Assembly: GCA_013368375.1 (NCBI GenBank)
Contig: JAACJP010000013.1
Coordinates: 558,001-622,000, forward strand
DNA from: Tricholomella constricta
Taxonomy: Eukaryota; Basidiomycota; Agaricomycetes; Agaricales; Lyophyllaceae
Length of the DNA: 64,000 nucleotides
Reading direction: 5' to 3'
The notes under the pieces were generated by a model, which saw only the letters and a list, made by a program, of their open reading frames with translations, did not search any database and was not told where the DNA came from. Made by a program: the position numbers and the translations under genes. The first letter of the stretch is position 1, and each line of letters begins with the position of its first letter. This document shows, piece after piece, positions 10,522-22,822 of the stretch.

Positions 10522-12709
10522 ATGGCCGCTGAAATCACGGTCAAAGAAAGCTCTTCAAGCCACACCGAGGTCAATTCCACAGATGACCGTGCAGACCGCT
10601 TGGTCTTTGCAAGCAAGACTATGTATGTTACTCAGCTTTGCTCCCACCTCCGTCCATCGCCGTGACTTACGACCGACGCTGCTTTCCCAAGGCGCAAGAT
10701 CGATCTGCGTTTACTTCCTTTGCTTGGGATACTGTATGCCCTTGCATTGATTGACAGGACTAACCTTGGGATCGCCCGGATTGCGGGGATGGAACGCGAC
10801 CTGGTGAGCACCAAAGATGTGAGAAAAGTGTAATCTTGATTGAAATCCTTTGCTTCAAGGAACTATCCATCGGATCCCGTTACAGCATCGTCTCTGCAAT
10901 TTACTTCGCCCCCTACATCATCTTGTGAGTGATCTTTGCTTTGTCGCCCTGCTCACATCATTCCTGACTCCAGAATCGGTGCAGCCAACTACCCAGCAAT
11001 CTCTTTTTGCGTCAGCTCGGCGTCCGCAACTGGCTGGCCTTCTGCGTTGTCGCATGGGGCATCGTTCAATTAGCCATGGGCTTTGTCCCAAACTGGGGCC
11101 TTCTGGCATTTTGCCGAGTCCTCCTAGGTTTCTTTGAGGTGAGGATTGACTGTAGGACTTCTGGTTATCGTTCTGGCTCTGACCGATTTTGACATAGGCT
11201 GGCTTCTTCCCTGCCATGGTCTTCATAATCACGACGTGGTGCGCGTTGCCTTGTGTTATTCCTCATGAGTTGCTCTTTACCTTAAGTTTCGTCTGTCAGG
11301 TATACCCGACACGAAGTACAGAAACGGTATGCCTTACCGACACGCGTTCCTACTTCGACTAATTCCTGCGCCATTAGTCTTGCCGCGTTCTACGTGGTTT
11401 CCGTATTCATAGGTGGTTTCAGTGCCATTTTTGCATATTTGTTGAGCCTTCTTGGTGGAAAGCAAGGTATCGCCGGCTGGGCCTGGATCTTTGTAAGTGT
11501 ATAATTACTTTTGTACACGCGTAGACTTACGGACGTGCGGTATAGATTATTGAAGGCGCCATCACCGTTTTCTTTGGAATCATTGCCTGGTTTTACATTC
11601 CTGACTTCCCGGACCAAAACACGTTCCTCAGCGAGGAGCAGACTGCCTTTGTCCTGGATCGCGTCGAGCGCGACCGCGGAGACTCCATCCCTGATGAGTT
11701 GACGAAGAAGAAGCTAGTTGAGCACTTACTCGATTGGAAGTTGTGGGCGTTTTGTGAGCTTGACCTTGGTTTCTTTTACGTCGACGTTTTTGTGCATGCA
11801 ACTCAGTATAGCTCTGCTTGCAGCGCTAATGTACATGTGCGCGACGATGCCTGCGTACGCCATTGGGTGCGTGTTTATCTTGTGCACCCCTCACGATCAT
11901 ATAATTCACTTTCTGTTCGTAGCTTTTTTGTAACGATTATTCTCCGTGGAATGGGCTGGAGCGTCACGAACTCCTTACTCCTAGTGCGTGGTGCTATTGG
12001 ACGTTGTGTTGTCACGTCTTGATGAAACGTCAGAGCGCTCCTCCCTATGTGTTCGCCGTATGTCATCAGTTCCCCTTCCAAGCTGGCCGCATATCGATCG
12101 TTGTCATTTGACCATCACAGACCGCTAGCATCTTGTTTTTTGCTTGGATTTCGGACAAGTATCGCCACAGGGCCTTATTCATCGCAATACAGGCCGTCAT
12201 GACTCTCATCGGGCTATTTATGACGGGTTTCTCCTCCTCCTCGGGCTGGCGATACGTTGGTCAGCATTCACATTCTATCACGGAAGCCTCGTTCTGAACC
12301 GCTTGTGTTGTAGGTATCTTCTTAACCAATGCTGGATCTGGAGGATGTATACCCGGGATTTTGGCTTATGTAGGAACCTTATCACCCTTAGATTTTTGGC
12401 GGAACTGACCTATGACCGGGATCTATATTGTAGTCCTCAAACAACGTAACCTCGCACACGAGGCGGGCAGTTTCCACAGCAATGATCATCTCCTTCGGAG
12501 GAATTGGAGGGATCTTTGCCACCACTATCTTTCGCCAAACAGACTTTCCGAGGTATCTGCCTGGGATCTATGCCACCATTGCATGTCAAATTCTCCTACT
12601 TTTCCTCCTCGGGATTACAACGGTCTACTTTTGGAAACAGAACAAACGGAGCCGTGTCGCAGGTGCGCCCGGCAGAGATGAACTACCTGGCTTTGTATAT
12701 ACGCTCTGA
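10522..12709 (+). CDS. MFS transporter, allantoate permease (Dal5-like) family, copy 1
   Basis: Fourteen exons: 10522..10622, 10692..10803, 10860..10924, 10985..11138, 11198..11238, 11300..11326, 11378..11492, 11546..11753, 11812..11866, 11923..11983, 12034..12057, 12121..12259, 12314..12369 and 12434..12709; 477 residues. It is predicted to be a plasma-membrane proton symporter for an organic anion such as allantoate, a vitamin or a carboxylate; the substrate cannot be read from sequence. A cytosolic N-terminus (about 33 residues) leads into DLRLLPLLGILYALALIDRTNLG, the typical TM1 motif. Then follow GSRYSIVSAIYFAPYI, QLPSNLFLRQLGVRNW, RVLLGFFEAGFFP, WIFIIEGAITVFFG and IPDFPDQN, the family's central-loop signature, and GIFATTIFR near the last helices. 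The C-terminus ends PGFVYTL. It sits head-to-tail with a paralogue 971 bp downstream. Confidence 0.92.
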
Positions 12710-13680
12710 ATTCACTTGTAAAGTGTACTAATCAATTATTGACGAAATGGAGACACCCAGCTGACCAGGTTTTGAACGATCAGAATTCTTTGCTCAGCTC
12801 AGTGGTCACCTTCAGCCCTAAGTTTCGAAAAGTCTTGCAAACTAGCGAAATGTGCCTTGTATTCATTAAGGATGACCTAGCTATAGATACTAGGCAATAT
12901 AAACATTGGAGGACTTACTGGATCCGAATCCACGTAAGTGTTGATATGTCGACACTTAAATTTTCCGTTTCGTCATTGCCAAAAAAGCAGTTTGAGGGCT
13001 CTGGACTCGGTTGCACTTGAAGTTCAGACCTCGGAGAAACGACGGGCGTCCTCGGTGGAGAGCACTCCTCCATTATTTGTTCTTTTCGAAGAGGATCCAC
13101 AAACCCTGCATGGCAAACGCAGTTAGTCGATGTTCAATCCTGGAGTTGACAGTATTTCCGATCGGTGACATTGGACCCTCATGGATTTTGTGATGCCACC
13201 GTCAACAACCCAACAAACTTTTCCTTGATCTGCGCCGGGCGGGGATAATATACATCCTGGGAGGGTCAATTCTATTGGAAGCTACTGAAGAATTCGATTC
13301 TGGTGCCTCTCAGACCCTCAGGCCCTGGCTTGTGTGAGGGGCAGTATCGGATGCAACTCAGACGCAATATTAACGACACGATTCTTTCAGCTGCTTGCTC
13401 CCGGTATACCTGAACTAGGTTTGATCCTTGGACTCCCATAACCTTCAAATTACTAAACATCGATCGGGCTCGCCGGATTTTCCGCATACCAGACGGGAGG
13501 TAAGTCAACCAAGTTTCTGTCAAGATCGCTTGCACACGTCCTGGTTCTTCAGGGTTGTTGTGTGTCTCGTTTTGTCCAACCGGCCCTTTTATAATCTCTT
13601 GACACCGAGCGCATATAAAGCTTCCCAATGATCAGCCAACCCAGCCGCGCCGCCTACAGGCCCCCCCCGCGTTCCACATC
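12710..13680. promoter_or_regulatory. Spacer between MFS copies with TATA box
   Basis: No gene recognised. A TATAAA at 13614-13619 lies 62 bp upstream of the second MFS start codon and is its likely core promoter. A run of eight C follows at about 13661-13668. Confidence 0.5.
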
Positions 13681-15892
13681 ATGGCGATGCCTCAGGTCGA
13701 GACTTCCTCTTACTCTGACTCGGATACCAAGGCCATTTCTCAAGATTTTTCGGTGGATTCCGTGAAACTCGAGGCGGCAGACAACTCTGAGCATGATGCA
13801 GCTTTCGAGAGAAAGACCATGTACGGACTGATTATCTCACTCCGGTGTATTACTATACCTCACAGCACCGCTCAGGCGATACGTCGATTGGCGCATTCTC
13901 CCGCTCTTGGCGTTGTTGTACTCTTTTGCACTCATCGACAGAATCAATCTTGGCGCAGCCTTTACGGCCGGAATGGGCAAGGATCTGGTTAGAACACCAC
14001 CTTTCGTTCTTGACTCTGCTCATATTCTGATACGCCATCGGCAGGAGTTAACCAAAGGCTCTCGGTACAGCATTGCGACTTGCCTGTATTTTGTTCCTTA
14101 CATCATCTTGTGAGCACATTGTTACTATTGCGTCTTCCCCGACGCTGAACTTCATAACAGCCAGCTTCCAGGGAATCTCGTGCTCCGGAAGTTCGGTGTC
14201 CGCAATTGGCTCACGTTTTCCGTCGTGGGATGGGGTGCGGTCCAATTGGGAATGGGCTTTGTGCCTACCTGGGGCTGGCTTACATTCACTCGCATACTGC
14301 TCGGTGCCCTTGAGGTATGGAAGCCCAGCTGATCGTCCTTCGTGGCATTCCCTGACTTCTATTACAAGGCATCTTTTTTCCCGGCTATGGTGTACATTAT
14401 CTCGACTTGGTGAGTACCTTAGCCTTCGGCCGAGGCATCAAACGTTAATAAAGCTTTTAGGTACAGACGTCATGAAGTGCAGAAGCGGTTTGTCGACCTG
14501 ATCCCCCTGAGGAGCCCAAGGTCTGATGAATCGACAGGTTGGCTATCTTTTACCTTCTGTCCATCACCATGGGTGGATGTAGTCCCGTTTTTGCATGGAT
14601 TTTGAGTTTGCTTGATGGCAGACGGGGAATTCGGGGATGGGAATGGATTTTCGTACGTCCTGTTATTCCTTGGCCACCAGTCCATGGTTTTGACGAAAGG
14701 CTATCATCAGATCATTGAAGGCGCCATTACCCTTTTCCTAGGAATCTTATCCTGGTTTTACATTCCAGACTTCCCTGATAAAAACAGATTTTTGACCCCG
14801 GAGCAAACCGCCCTTGTCTTAAAGCGAATCGAAGAAGATCGGGGTGATTCGATACCGGATAAGATCACAAGGAAGAAAGTATTCAAGCACCTCTGCGATT
14901 GGACGTTATGGTCATATGGTTAGTCAACGTGCTTCGAGGATCCCAACCGGTTGCTGATCACTCGATCAGGAACCATGTTCATGTGCGCCACGCTGCCGGC
15001 ATGTTAGTACGCCTTTCCTCTCTACCTAATCCCTTCTAAACGGCACATTTTCAGATGCCCAGGCATACTTCATTTCCATCATTCTTCGGGGATTGGGGTG
15101 GTCGAAGACCAGCGCACTACTACTCGTGAGTAATGTAAACACACATACCTTGATTGTTGCTGATGTATAGAGATGGTAGAGTTGTCCTCCTTACTTGCCA
15201 TCTGTAAGCCATAGTTCGCATCATTTATACCGCCATTAAATTCTTTCCCTCAAGATTGCAACCACACTATTCTTCTCCTGGTTATCCGACAGAACCAGAC
15301 ACCGAGGCGGCTTCATCGTTCTCCAAGCCATTATCTGCATCGTTGGTTTGGTACTCACAGCCTTCGCAGGCAACGGCAACGTTAGATATTTCGGTCAGCA
15401 TGACTCCTACCTTTTTCTTTCGGTTATTTAATCAACTCTTTACAGGAATCTTCCTCGTAAATGCTGGAAACTCGGGGACTATTCCTGGCATTTTAGCTTA
15501 TGTGGGTCTTCTATCCTTCTGTGTTGACGTATCCATGACTTAATGTACAACGTAGGCTGCAAACAACGTGGTATCACACAGCAAAAGGTTACCTTCCTCT
15601 TGTCCATATATTATCTTACGTGTGCTGACCTGTCGTCGTCCAAAGGTCGGTGCAAAGTGCATTGACAGTATCACTCGGAGGCGTCGGCGGCATCATCGCC
15701 AGCACGGTATTCCGCAGCCAGGATGCGCCTCGCTATCTCCCCGGTCTCGGCGTCAGCATCGGATCCCAGGGTGTCCTCATCTTCCTTGTCTTGATAACAA
15801 ATATCCACTTCAGACGCCTCAATAGGCTCTCTAAAGAAAACAAGCTGAAGAAGCCACTGGAGGGCCAGCCCGGATTTCTCTACACTCTCTGA
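13681..15892 (+). CDS. MFS transporter, allantoate permease (Dal5-like) family, copy 2
   Basis: Fifteen exons: 13681..13820, 13876..13987, 14045..14109, 14161..14314, 14369..14409, 14461..14487, 14538..14652, 14711..14918, 14970..15002, 15055..15125, 15180..15203, 15255..15393, 15446..15501, 15556..15587 and 15646..15892; 487 residues. It is a tandem paralogue of the gene at 10522: ten internal exons have exactly the same length and phase (112, 65, 154, 41, 27, 115, 208, 24, 139 and 56 nt). Motifs: DWRILPLLALLYSFALIDRI, GSRYSIATCLYFVPYI, VLRKFGVRNWLTF, IPDFPDKN, and the ending PGFLYTL. It differs by a Ser/Asp-rich N-terminal extension, by an extra intron (15588-15645), and by a 12-nt shorter exon 9/10 region that removes four residues near a membrane helix. 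The divergence suggests a different substrate or regulation (inference). Confidence 0.91.
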
Positions 15893-18800
15893 CATCTAAT
15901 ATGCATAATACACTACTTATGATGTAAAGCCATGACCCAAAATGAACAAGCGTCTCCTGTCACGAACAGTACATGAAGCTGCAGAGAAGCCCAGCAATCA
16001 TGAGTGACGAGCAATACGGCAAAATTACTTCCAGCACATTATCCGGCCAGGCATCTAGTAAGTGCCCTGGAAATTTAATTCCATACAAAGCTATGTTCTA
16101 AACTTGAGACGGGCTATAGCGCAAGGTGGCCAGATGACACTCCTTCTCGAACTTGATGATCTCCCTCCTCTCTTCCTTAGCCTTGCTCAACTCAATAACA
16201 TCGGAATAATTCTTTAGGACCCTTCAGTGCAAAACAGGTGTGTGATCATACCCTTCAGCGTCCGACCCTTTGACGTGACTTCTCCACCCTAGCGAACCCA
16301 GCATGGCCCAGCATGATGAGGCTCGCTGACTGTCCAGAAAATGTCCTGACACTGGGATCACTGCCCCGAACTAAATCCGCCCGCGTCACATATGGATGGG
16401 GCTGAACGTTCCTCGAGGCCTGCTTTGCTCGGCATTAGACACAGGGTACTTACCAAACGCTCATCGTGTCATACGTGCGTCTCTGTCAAACTTCAAAGAA
16501 AATTTTTCGACGGGTTCGTCCGCCTAAAACCCGCAGACTCAAGATATACATATATCTCTGACCTTGAGAGCATATATATGTACAAAATGAGCTCCGCCCA
16601 GTTCGCGTGGGGCTCAAATTGGCAGTCCGGGATCGACGAGGTAAGGTACTGTTGATGCTTATCTGAAGGAAGCAGTCCCGGTAATGGCAGCCTTCGAATC
16701 CGGGGAGAGGATGCCGCTCGAGATATGTCCGATGTCATGGGTCATGAGCTGGTGCCATACAACCCAGAGGACGTCGATTGCTAGGGCCTTGGAGCAGCCT
16801 GAACGTCTTTACGGTACGGATCCAAGAGCCAGGACCCATGACCCCAGGTTGGGCTTCCAAAACCTCCCCCACCAGGCGACCCGTTACGTCCAATCGACGG
16901 GTGCAAATTAGCAACCAGTTGGCTACTGCAAAGCCCGTAGAGAGTCTCCCCACGCTCCAGTCGGTACTACTTGTTGCCCTGAGGTCCAGTTAAAAGATGC
17001 GGCGCCGGTTAAGTTACAAGCGACACTTTGACACGCTTCTCAAGGTACCAGATTAGCGTTGCGCCATTCGCCCATACCTAAGTACTTGCACACAGGGACA
17101 AAAACACGCGCAGGTGCCGCTTTGGAGAATTACAATGTCTGGGTGATTCCAATAGGTATCGTCCCGCAAGAGTCTGGCGACGATTTAGAAAAATCCGAGT
17201 CGCAGAAAGCCTCATCAGGCGAGATGCCGGAGCCCCAATAGGAAGGACCGCCCGGCGCCGTCGTCAAGCGCCTTGAAATTAGCCTCTCAACAGTGGAAAC
17301 GGCGCCAAAACGTCTCAGCGTGATGATGAGATCTCTTCGTTTGGTCCTAATCGCCAATCAGTCTCAATTTCTCGATAGGTCCAATTTTTTTACGGGATTG
17401 TTCTCGACGCAGGCCAAGAGCTGCCAAGAGTTGATCGCGAATATTGCATCAACTCTATTGGTTGCGCCGCGCCGAAGGTGAGCGTACATTAATTGTCCCT
17501 GGAGCGCAGGCAGCGGGGTCGAGCAAATTTCAGTCAATAGGCAAGTGAGCGGGTCCGACTCAAGCCGGGCAGGTTCGACGCCTATTACAATATACGCAAT
17601 GTAAAAGGAGCAGCGGCCTCCTCAGCATTCGATATCTACCCGGGGTCCATCATACGCTAGAACGCACCAATAATTTTCGAAGGCCCTATGCAATGTATCT
17701 TCGAAGGCCGTCGCTGGACCCGTATGTTTGGGCCTCAGGTATCTGTCTCGGCACTCACGGGCTCTATCGTAAGACGTGATACTTAAGAGGGGTTTCTTGT
17801 CGACACAAACGGTCGTGCGATCGCAACTCAGAATCAATCGTAAATATGATTAGATAGCAGGACGCTCCGCAGGATCAGGATCTAGGCTTGATGTTACATC
17901 CGGGCGCTCACCTCCATATGTTTGATGCTTGATGGTTGGCTGGAGGTAAGATGTTTTGAGGCCTGTTCCATCACTATCAAACTATCATGTCCGCCAGCTA
18001 CCATCAACGCGATATTGACTTTGGAAAATGATGCAGAGGATCATTGCAGTTGGTTGGATGAGATGTTTGGAGTCGAAGGATCGTGGGGAGGCGTGGGCAT
18101 TTGGCTCGGCGTTGTAAGAATAATTGACCTTTGAATTTTTGGGAACTGGACTTTGAAGTGTCTAGGTGCGGGTTGATACCAGCGAATGAAATGAGTTCTC
18201 AAATAATCATTTCACGTTAAGAAAAGAATTCATTCTCCAGCATGAGGGCACAAGGCCGAAGACACATGTAGGACAAGCTTCGAATTATGAATATCCAGCC
18301 GTCCAACCATGGCTTGCAGGGCTCATGTTGAAGCTGGAAGCCTGAAGACTAAAGGATGACCAGTCGACTGCTAGGAAGCTCAGAACGCACTGGTCTGCGG
18401 GGTACGGAGCCCGAAGCGCAAGGCGATACCGGTACGATATCGATGTGAAAGAGAGACCAGATCAAGCTATGAGGTTGTTCTATCCACGATGGGGACTCGG
18501 AGCTTGCGGCGCTGCATCGAGTTCTAGTTCGGGGCAAGGTTCCGGGGCATACGGGATGCTGCTATGTCTAGCCAAGGTGTGCAGGAGTTCGTCCACACTT
18601 GCCCAAAGGCACGGCATGATTCCAGATAAAGTGGGCATGCGTTTCCATTGGGTCCGAGCAAGATTTACGGTTCTTGGGTGGCCATGTGTCTAAAATATAG
18701 GACTTGGTGGACGATTTTACCAGCCTTTGTACGGAACGGGGAGACTTGCGAAATTTTTAAAGAGATTATGGGTTGGCACAGCTTGATGCGTCCACGGTCT

Positions 18801-19281
18801 TGTTAGAGATCGTGGTAACCCGGTCAATGCCGAATGTTTTGAAATGCGGGGGCTGTGAGCAGCGATGGTGGCGGTCGGTGCTCGAATGGAGTGCAAGAGA
18901 ACACTTGACCTGTGGATTGTAATACAGGTCTGACGGGGAAACATCGGTTTCAATGTAAGACGAGTCTTGTGATTGAACGAGTTCATTGTGGGCTGTTTAG
19001 GCTTTTTTACGCGTAGACGGGCCGTAGTTAGAACCTGTCTTAAAGGCATCTACAAGGAGGGGTAGGCTACGACATATGGATCCGTGTCTCGTGATGTGGG
19101 GTAGAAAGAGAGCGGGGATGGAAGCAAAATGGCCGAGAATTGACCATTGGAGACGGTGTGCAGAAATATCATTATCGGCAAGCGAAAAACGGGCTTAAGA
19201 GCGATATAAATCCGGACAGGTTTGCATACATAAAAAAGTTGATCGTAAGTTGATCCCGACTTTTTTCATCTCTCATCGTCA
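15893..19281. other. Gene-poor region, no convincing gene
   Basis: This 3.4-kb stretch has only short open frames. A possible two-exon 51-codon gene (16000..16057 and 16120..16217, gtaagt...tatag) and a possible first exon at 16587..16640 ending in GAG|gtaagg can be drawn, but neither leads to a recognisable protein. No transposon ends or terminal repeats were seen. The right end carries the promoter of the bZIP gene. Confidence 0.45.
19205..19210 (+). promoter_or_regulatory. TATA box of the bZIP gene
   Basis: TATAAA lies 72 bp upstream of the start codon at 19282, at a plausible distance for a core promoter with a short leader. Confidence 0.55.
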
Positions 19282-21062
19282 ATGAACCGATCCCCAACCC
19301 TGCCCATGTCTCAAATCATAGCCTCAGACGCTCCCCTCCTCTCCCCGCTCGCCGACGCTGCTCCTTGGGACGCCCTCTACTCTCCTGTCCCCGACGCCTA
19401 CTCCCACTACTACATCCCTGCGTCCCCCTCCAGCACCAGCTCCACCTCTCCTGTTCCTACCTCAAGAATGCTCAAGATGCGTATGAGCCCCGACTCCACC
19501 TCAGACTCCGACCAGCAGCTCTGCCTTCCCACCCACCAGGTCTTTGACTTTCCTGAACAGTTTACCCCTGCCTCCACTCCGGCCCCCCAACGACAGGAGC
19601 GCCTGTCCATTTCCATCAACCCCGCTGCCGTAGCTGCCTCTGTTGCCGCAAAACGCTCAGCAAGCCCAGCCCCGAGCATCACCAAGAAGCCGCGTGCTGC
19701 CGGTGAGCGCATAAGCAGCAAGGATTTCATTCCGCCCGATGTGTCCGGCCTCAGCAAGCGTGAAGCCCGTTTGGTGAAAAACCGTGCCGCAGCCTTCCTC
19801 AGCAGGCAGAGAAAACGCGAAGAGTTCGAAACTATGGAAATGTACGTCATCATCATGCCTTACTGCCACTCCATGCATACTAACATGCTCTTCCATTACG
19901 CAGACGCGTCGCAGAGCTGGAACAGGAGAATGCACGCCTTTTGGCTCTTACCCAAAATGCCTCTCGTGTCCCTTCCAGTCCATCCAACGACAGCGAGCTC
20001 CTTTCTGAGATTGAGATGCTCAAAGCCCAGCTTGCTGCCGCAAAGGAGCGCGAGTCTCAACTCAGTGCACAGCTTGTCTCCAAATCACAGGTTCCTGCCA
20101 TCAAAGTCGAGGAGGCTACAGATCTCCAGGTGCCCATGTCGCCGTCTCCCCGTTCATCGGCACCCTCTCCGCACAAGTCCGGTGCGAGCCTGGGTCTTAT
20201 GGTAGGGTTCCCTTCTTCTTACCCTTGACCTGTTTACTAAAAGACCGGCAAGCAGGTTCTTCTTTGCGCCCTCCCAACTCTCCTTTCCATGCCCATGAAT
20301 TCAGCACTACCCAAGAGCTTTGCCCTCCCCGATGCACCCCTACCGGCCGCCCCCACCGCCTTTGACTTCAACAACTTTGTCCCGAATGATTATGACTGGT
20401 CGCGAACTGCCGGAAACTCCATGATGGATCTCGACAACCTCGATATGAGCTCCACTCTCTCTTCGGCCCCCACTTCCCGGAAACTCGAATTCTCCACCTC
20501 TGGCGTATCCTTGGATACCGACAACGGCCTCGGCGGCTTAGACATCTCCTTTGATACCCTCCCTGCTGACAATGGCAAGATTCGTGTCAGGATTCATCCC
20601 ACTTCTTCTGCCTCTTCCCGTGCCGCTTCTCCTGGTCTCGCTTCGCTTTCTGACTCTAAATCCGACATCGTATCGTGGAACACGGAACCTGAACCCAGCC
20701 TAGAAGCATCGTTCTCGCCTCAGTCTTTCTCCTCTTCATCCACACTTTCATCTTCATCCTCGCTTGCCTCCTTGTCGTCCTCGTCTTCCTCGTACCTCTC
20801 TTCGCCATCACCCGGTGGAGACCCTTTCCTCGGGGTGGGCGCGTCTAGCGACTACTCGATGGGATTCTCAAACGAAGTGTCGGACATGTTTGGCCAGATG
20901 GACGACTCGCTATCCGGCACAGGTGACTTTGGTCAGGACGTGGGATACGGATCTGAGTACTCTGTCGGCGACAATGGTGCGAAACGGCGCGTGCGGATTG
21001 CCCTCAAGAGCCTGCCTGCTGCCGGAGGCGAGGGCGGAGAATGGGAAGTTCAGATATGCTAA
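19282..21062 (+). CDS. bZIP transcription factor with possible membrane segment
   Basis: Exons 19282..19841, 19904..20201 and 20256..21062; 554 residues. It is a sequence-specific DNA-binding regulator. After a Pro/Ser/Thr-rich N-terminal region comes the basic region (159-181) with NRAAAFLSRQRKREEFE, whose N-x7-R spacing is diagnostic. The zipper follows (RVAELEQENARLLAL, then EIEMLKAQLAAAKERESQL). The first intron falls exactly between basic region and zipper. At about 280-299 lies an uncharged hydrophobic run (ASLGLMVLLCALPTLLSM) created across the second splice junction. Behind bZIP, such a run resembles the arrangement of ATF6/CREB3-type membrane-tethered factors, although it could be only a buried helix. 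The remaining 250 residues are acidic and Ser-rich (a poly-Ser run near 20750-20800) and end in EGGEWEVQIC. The subfamily is not identified. Confidence 0.85.
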
Positions 21063-22822
21063 ACGGGTCCCCTGTCTATCCACCTGCTTTTGTTGCCTTC
21101 GTGTGCATTCCACTTCTCTTTCCCTTTTCGCTTTGTGCGTCTATTCTTCTATGGTTATATCGTCTTGGCTAGCTAGTGACATTCACAAGATTTAAGATTT
21201 ATGGTTACATATTCAGATTCATGACCCTCCCTCCCATTCTCTCCGCTTATTACCCTCATACCCTAATCCTTCCGCCCTTCGTCCAGTTCTCCTGACTCCC
21301 GTCTCCTGTATTACCACCACAGAGCTACCTTATACCTCCATCAAAAGTAGCCTAGCCCCCCTTTCCCGACCACCGCCGGGGGCATATACCATCATACCGC
21401 ATACACCCGCCCTCAGCACCTCCACCTCCCGCCGGGCCCTGGTTCTTCGGACTCCTGCCTACTCTGTCTGTATTCACCACAATATGCTGTCCGCTCGTCG
21501 CTCGTCCCCGTCTCTCCACCTACAGTATCCTTAAATTACCCAATTAGTACTCGCTATGTCCTTTTTTTCCCGCCGTTTTATAATCTTATCTGTCAACGAG
21601 GACTTGCTGGAGGCTGTTGGAAATGAAAGAGCCCAGATGAAAGTACGTCGCGTCAAGCCTCGTGCTAACATCGCCGTTGCGTGAAGGCGTGCGGCCCGCG
21701 GAATCTTTGCTATTCATTTCATTTCTTGCGGTTGGGTGCTGATGACCCCAGTTCATCTGCATGACATTGACATGTACTAAAATTGCCAATCTTCGTCGCT
21801 TACGGGACGCGTCCGTTTATATCGACACTGACGTTGGACACGTTGGATTGGAAAAACGCCATACGTGTCGAGTTCCTGATCGAGAAAAGTTGAGGCTCGA
21901 GAAGGATCGCAGCGCGTGCTTATTTCTGCCATGGGTTCAAGGGCAGCTGGGGGAGCTCGCGTGGACGCAACGTTGCTTTCATAAGCTATCACGCTGGTCA
22001 ACCCTTGGTTTACATAAATCCGATACACCCACGAGAAGGCCCGACGTCGTAGCCTCATGTGTACGCAGTCAAGGCGCCTTGTGATGCGAATGGCTTGGAG
22101 ATTCAAAGCCATGAGTACATGAGAGTTTTCGGGGACCAAGCCAAGTTTTCTGTTGATGAGGCTCCAGATGGGATAGGGTGGGTAAATATGTAACTCCAGA
22201 GAGACGACCTCCTGGGACTTTACGTGCGGGTCGCAAATAGGTGCGTTCGCCTTTTCAATTCATGCAAAGTGACAATATAGATGACCCGCATCAGCGTGCG
22301 ATAGACCCCAGCCGCATACAGGCGATAAAAGACGGTATTGAAGTCTTGGAGAGGCACGCGACGACCTCGGACTATGAAGTGGTTAGACCGAAATCAAAAG
22401 GGGAGCATTTGAGCAGTACCAGAGCAGTACCCAGGTAATAAGTACGGCAGCCTTGGAAGGAGGGTTTACTGCCTCGGCCGCGCGGAACGGTCCTGCTTCC
22501 TGTCTTGTCTAAACTTCGGACTTGTGCAGAACTTGTGACTTTCCACAAGCGCCATCCTCCTAATGGAGTGTTTATCTCGTCCAGGTTGTGTGCCAACGTG
22601 CTTAACAGGGCCCAACGTATGGTCTTTCGGTGGATTCTACATGGCACTCGAGCAAACGTGCTCTAAGCGTTGGTCACTTGACGCGAGATCATACAGATGC
22701 TCGACGCTGTTCTTTTCGCGTCATCAACAGTTCCATATGACCCGGAACCACGTATTCCATTTTATCCCGAAGTCAGGTTATAATAAGCCTCGGATTATGG
22801 ACAGCTCGATTTAGAGCCCTCT
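21063..22822. other. Intergenic; long pyrimidine-rich 3' flank of bZIP gene
   Basis: From about 21220 to 21530 the plus strand is strikingly C/T-rich (runs such as tccctcccattctctccg), probably untranslated trailer or its flank. Beyond 21540 only unsupported short frames are seen on both strands (largest about 120 codons, minus strand, 21777-22139). Confidence 0.5.

Noticed and set aside
16000..16217. Two-exon 51-codon gene (gtaagt...tatag) starting MSDEQYGKI
   Set aside because: The splice signals are good, but the product matches nothing and lacks a signal or domain; such pairs arise by chance in 3 kb of spacer.
16587..16993. Possible gene starting MSSAQFAWGSNWQ with downstream coding-like frames (SDVMGHELVPYNPEDVD; Pro/Ser-rich frame to 16993)
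   Set aside because: No intron of normal length joins the first exon to either downstream frame in phase.
21777..22139. 120-codon minus-strand frame
   Set aside because: No motif, no promoter-like signal, and an antisense frame of similar length; treated as intergenic.
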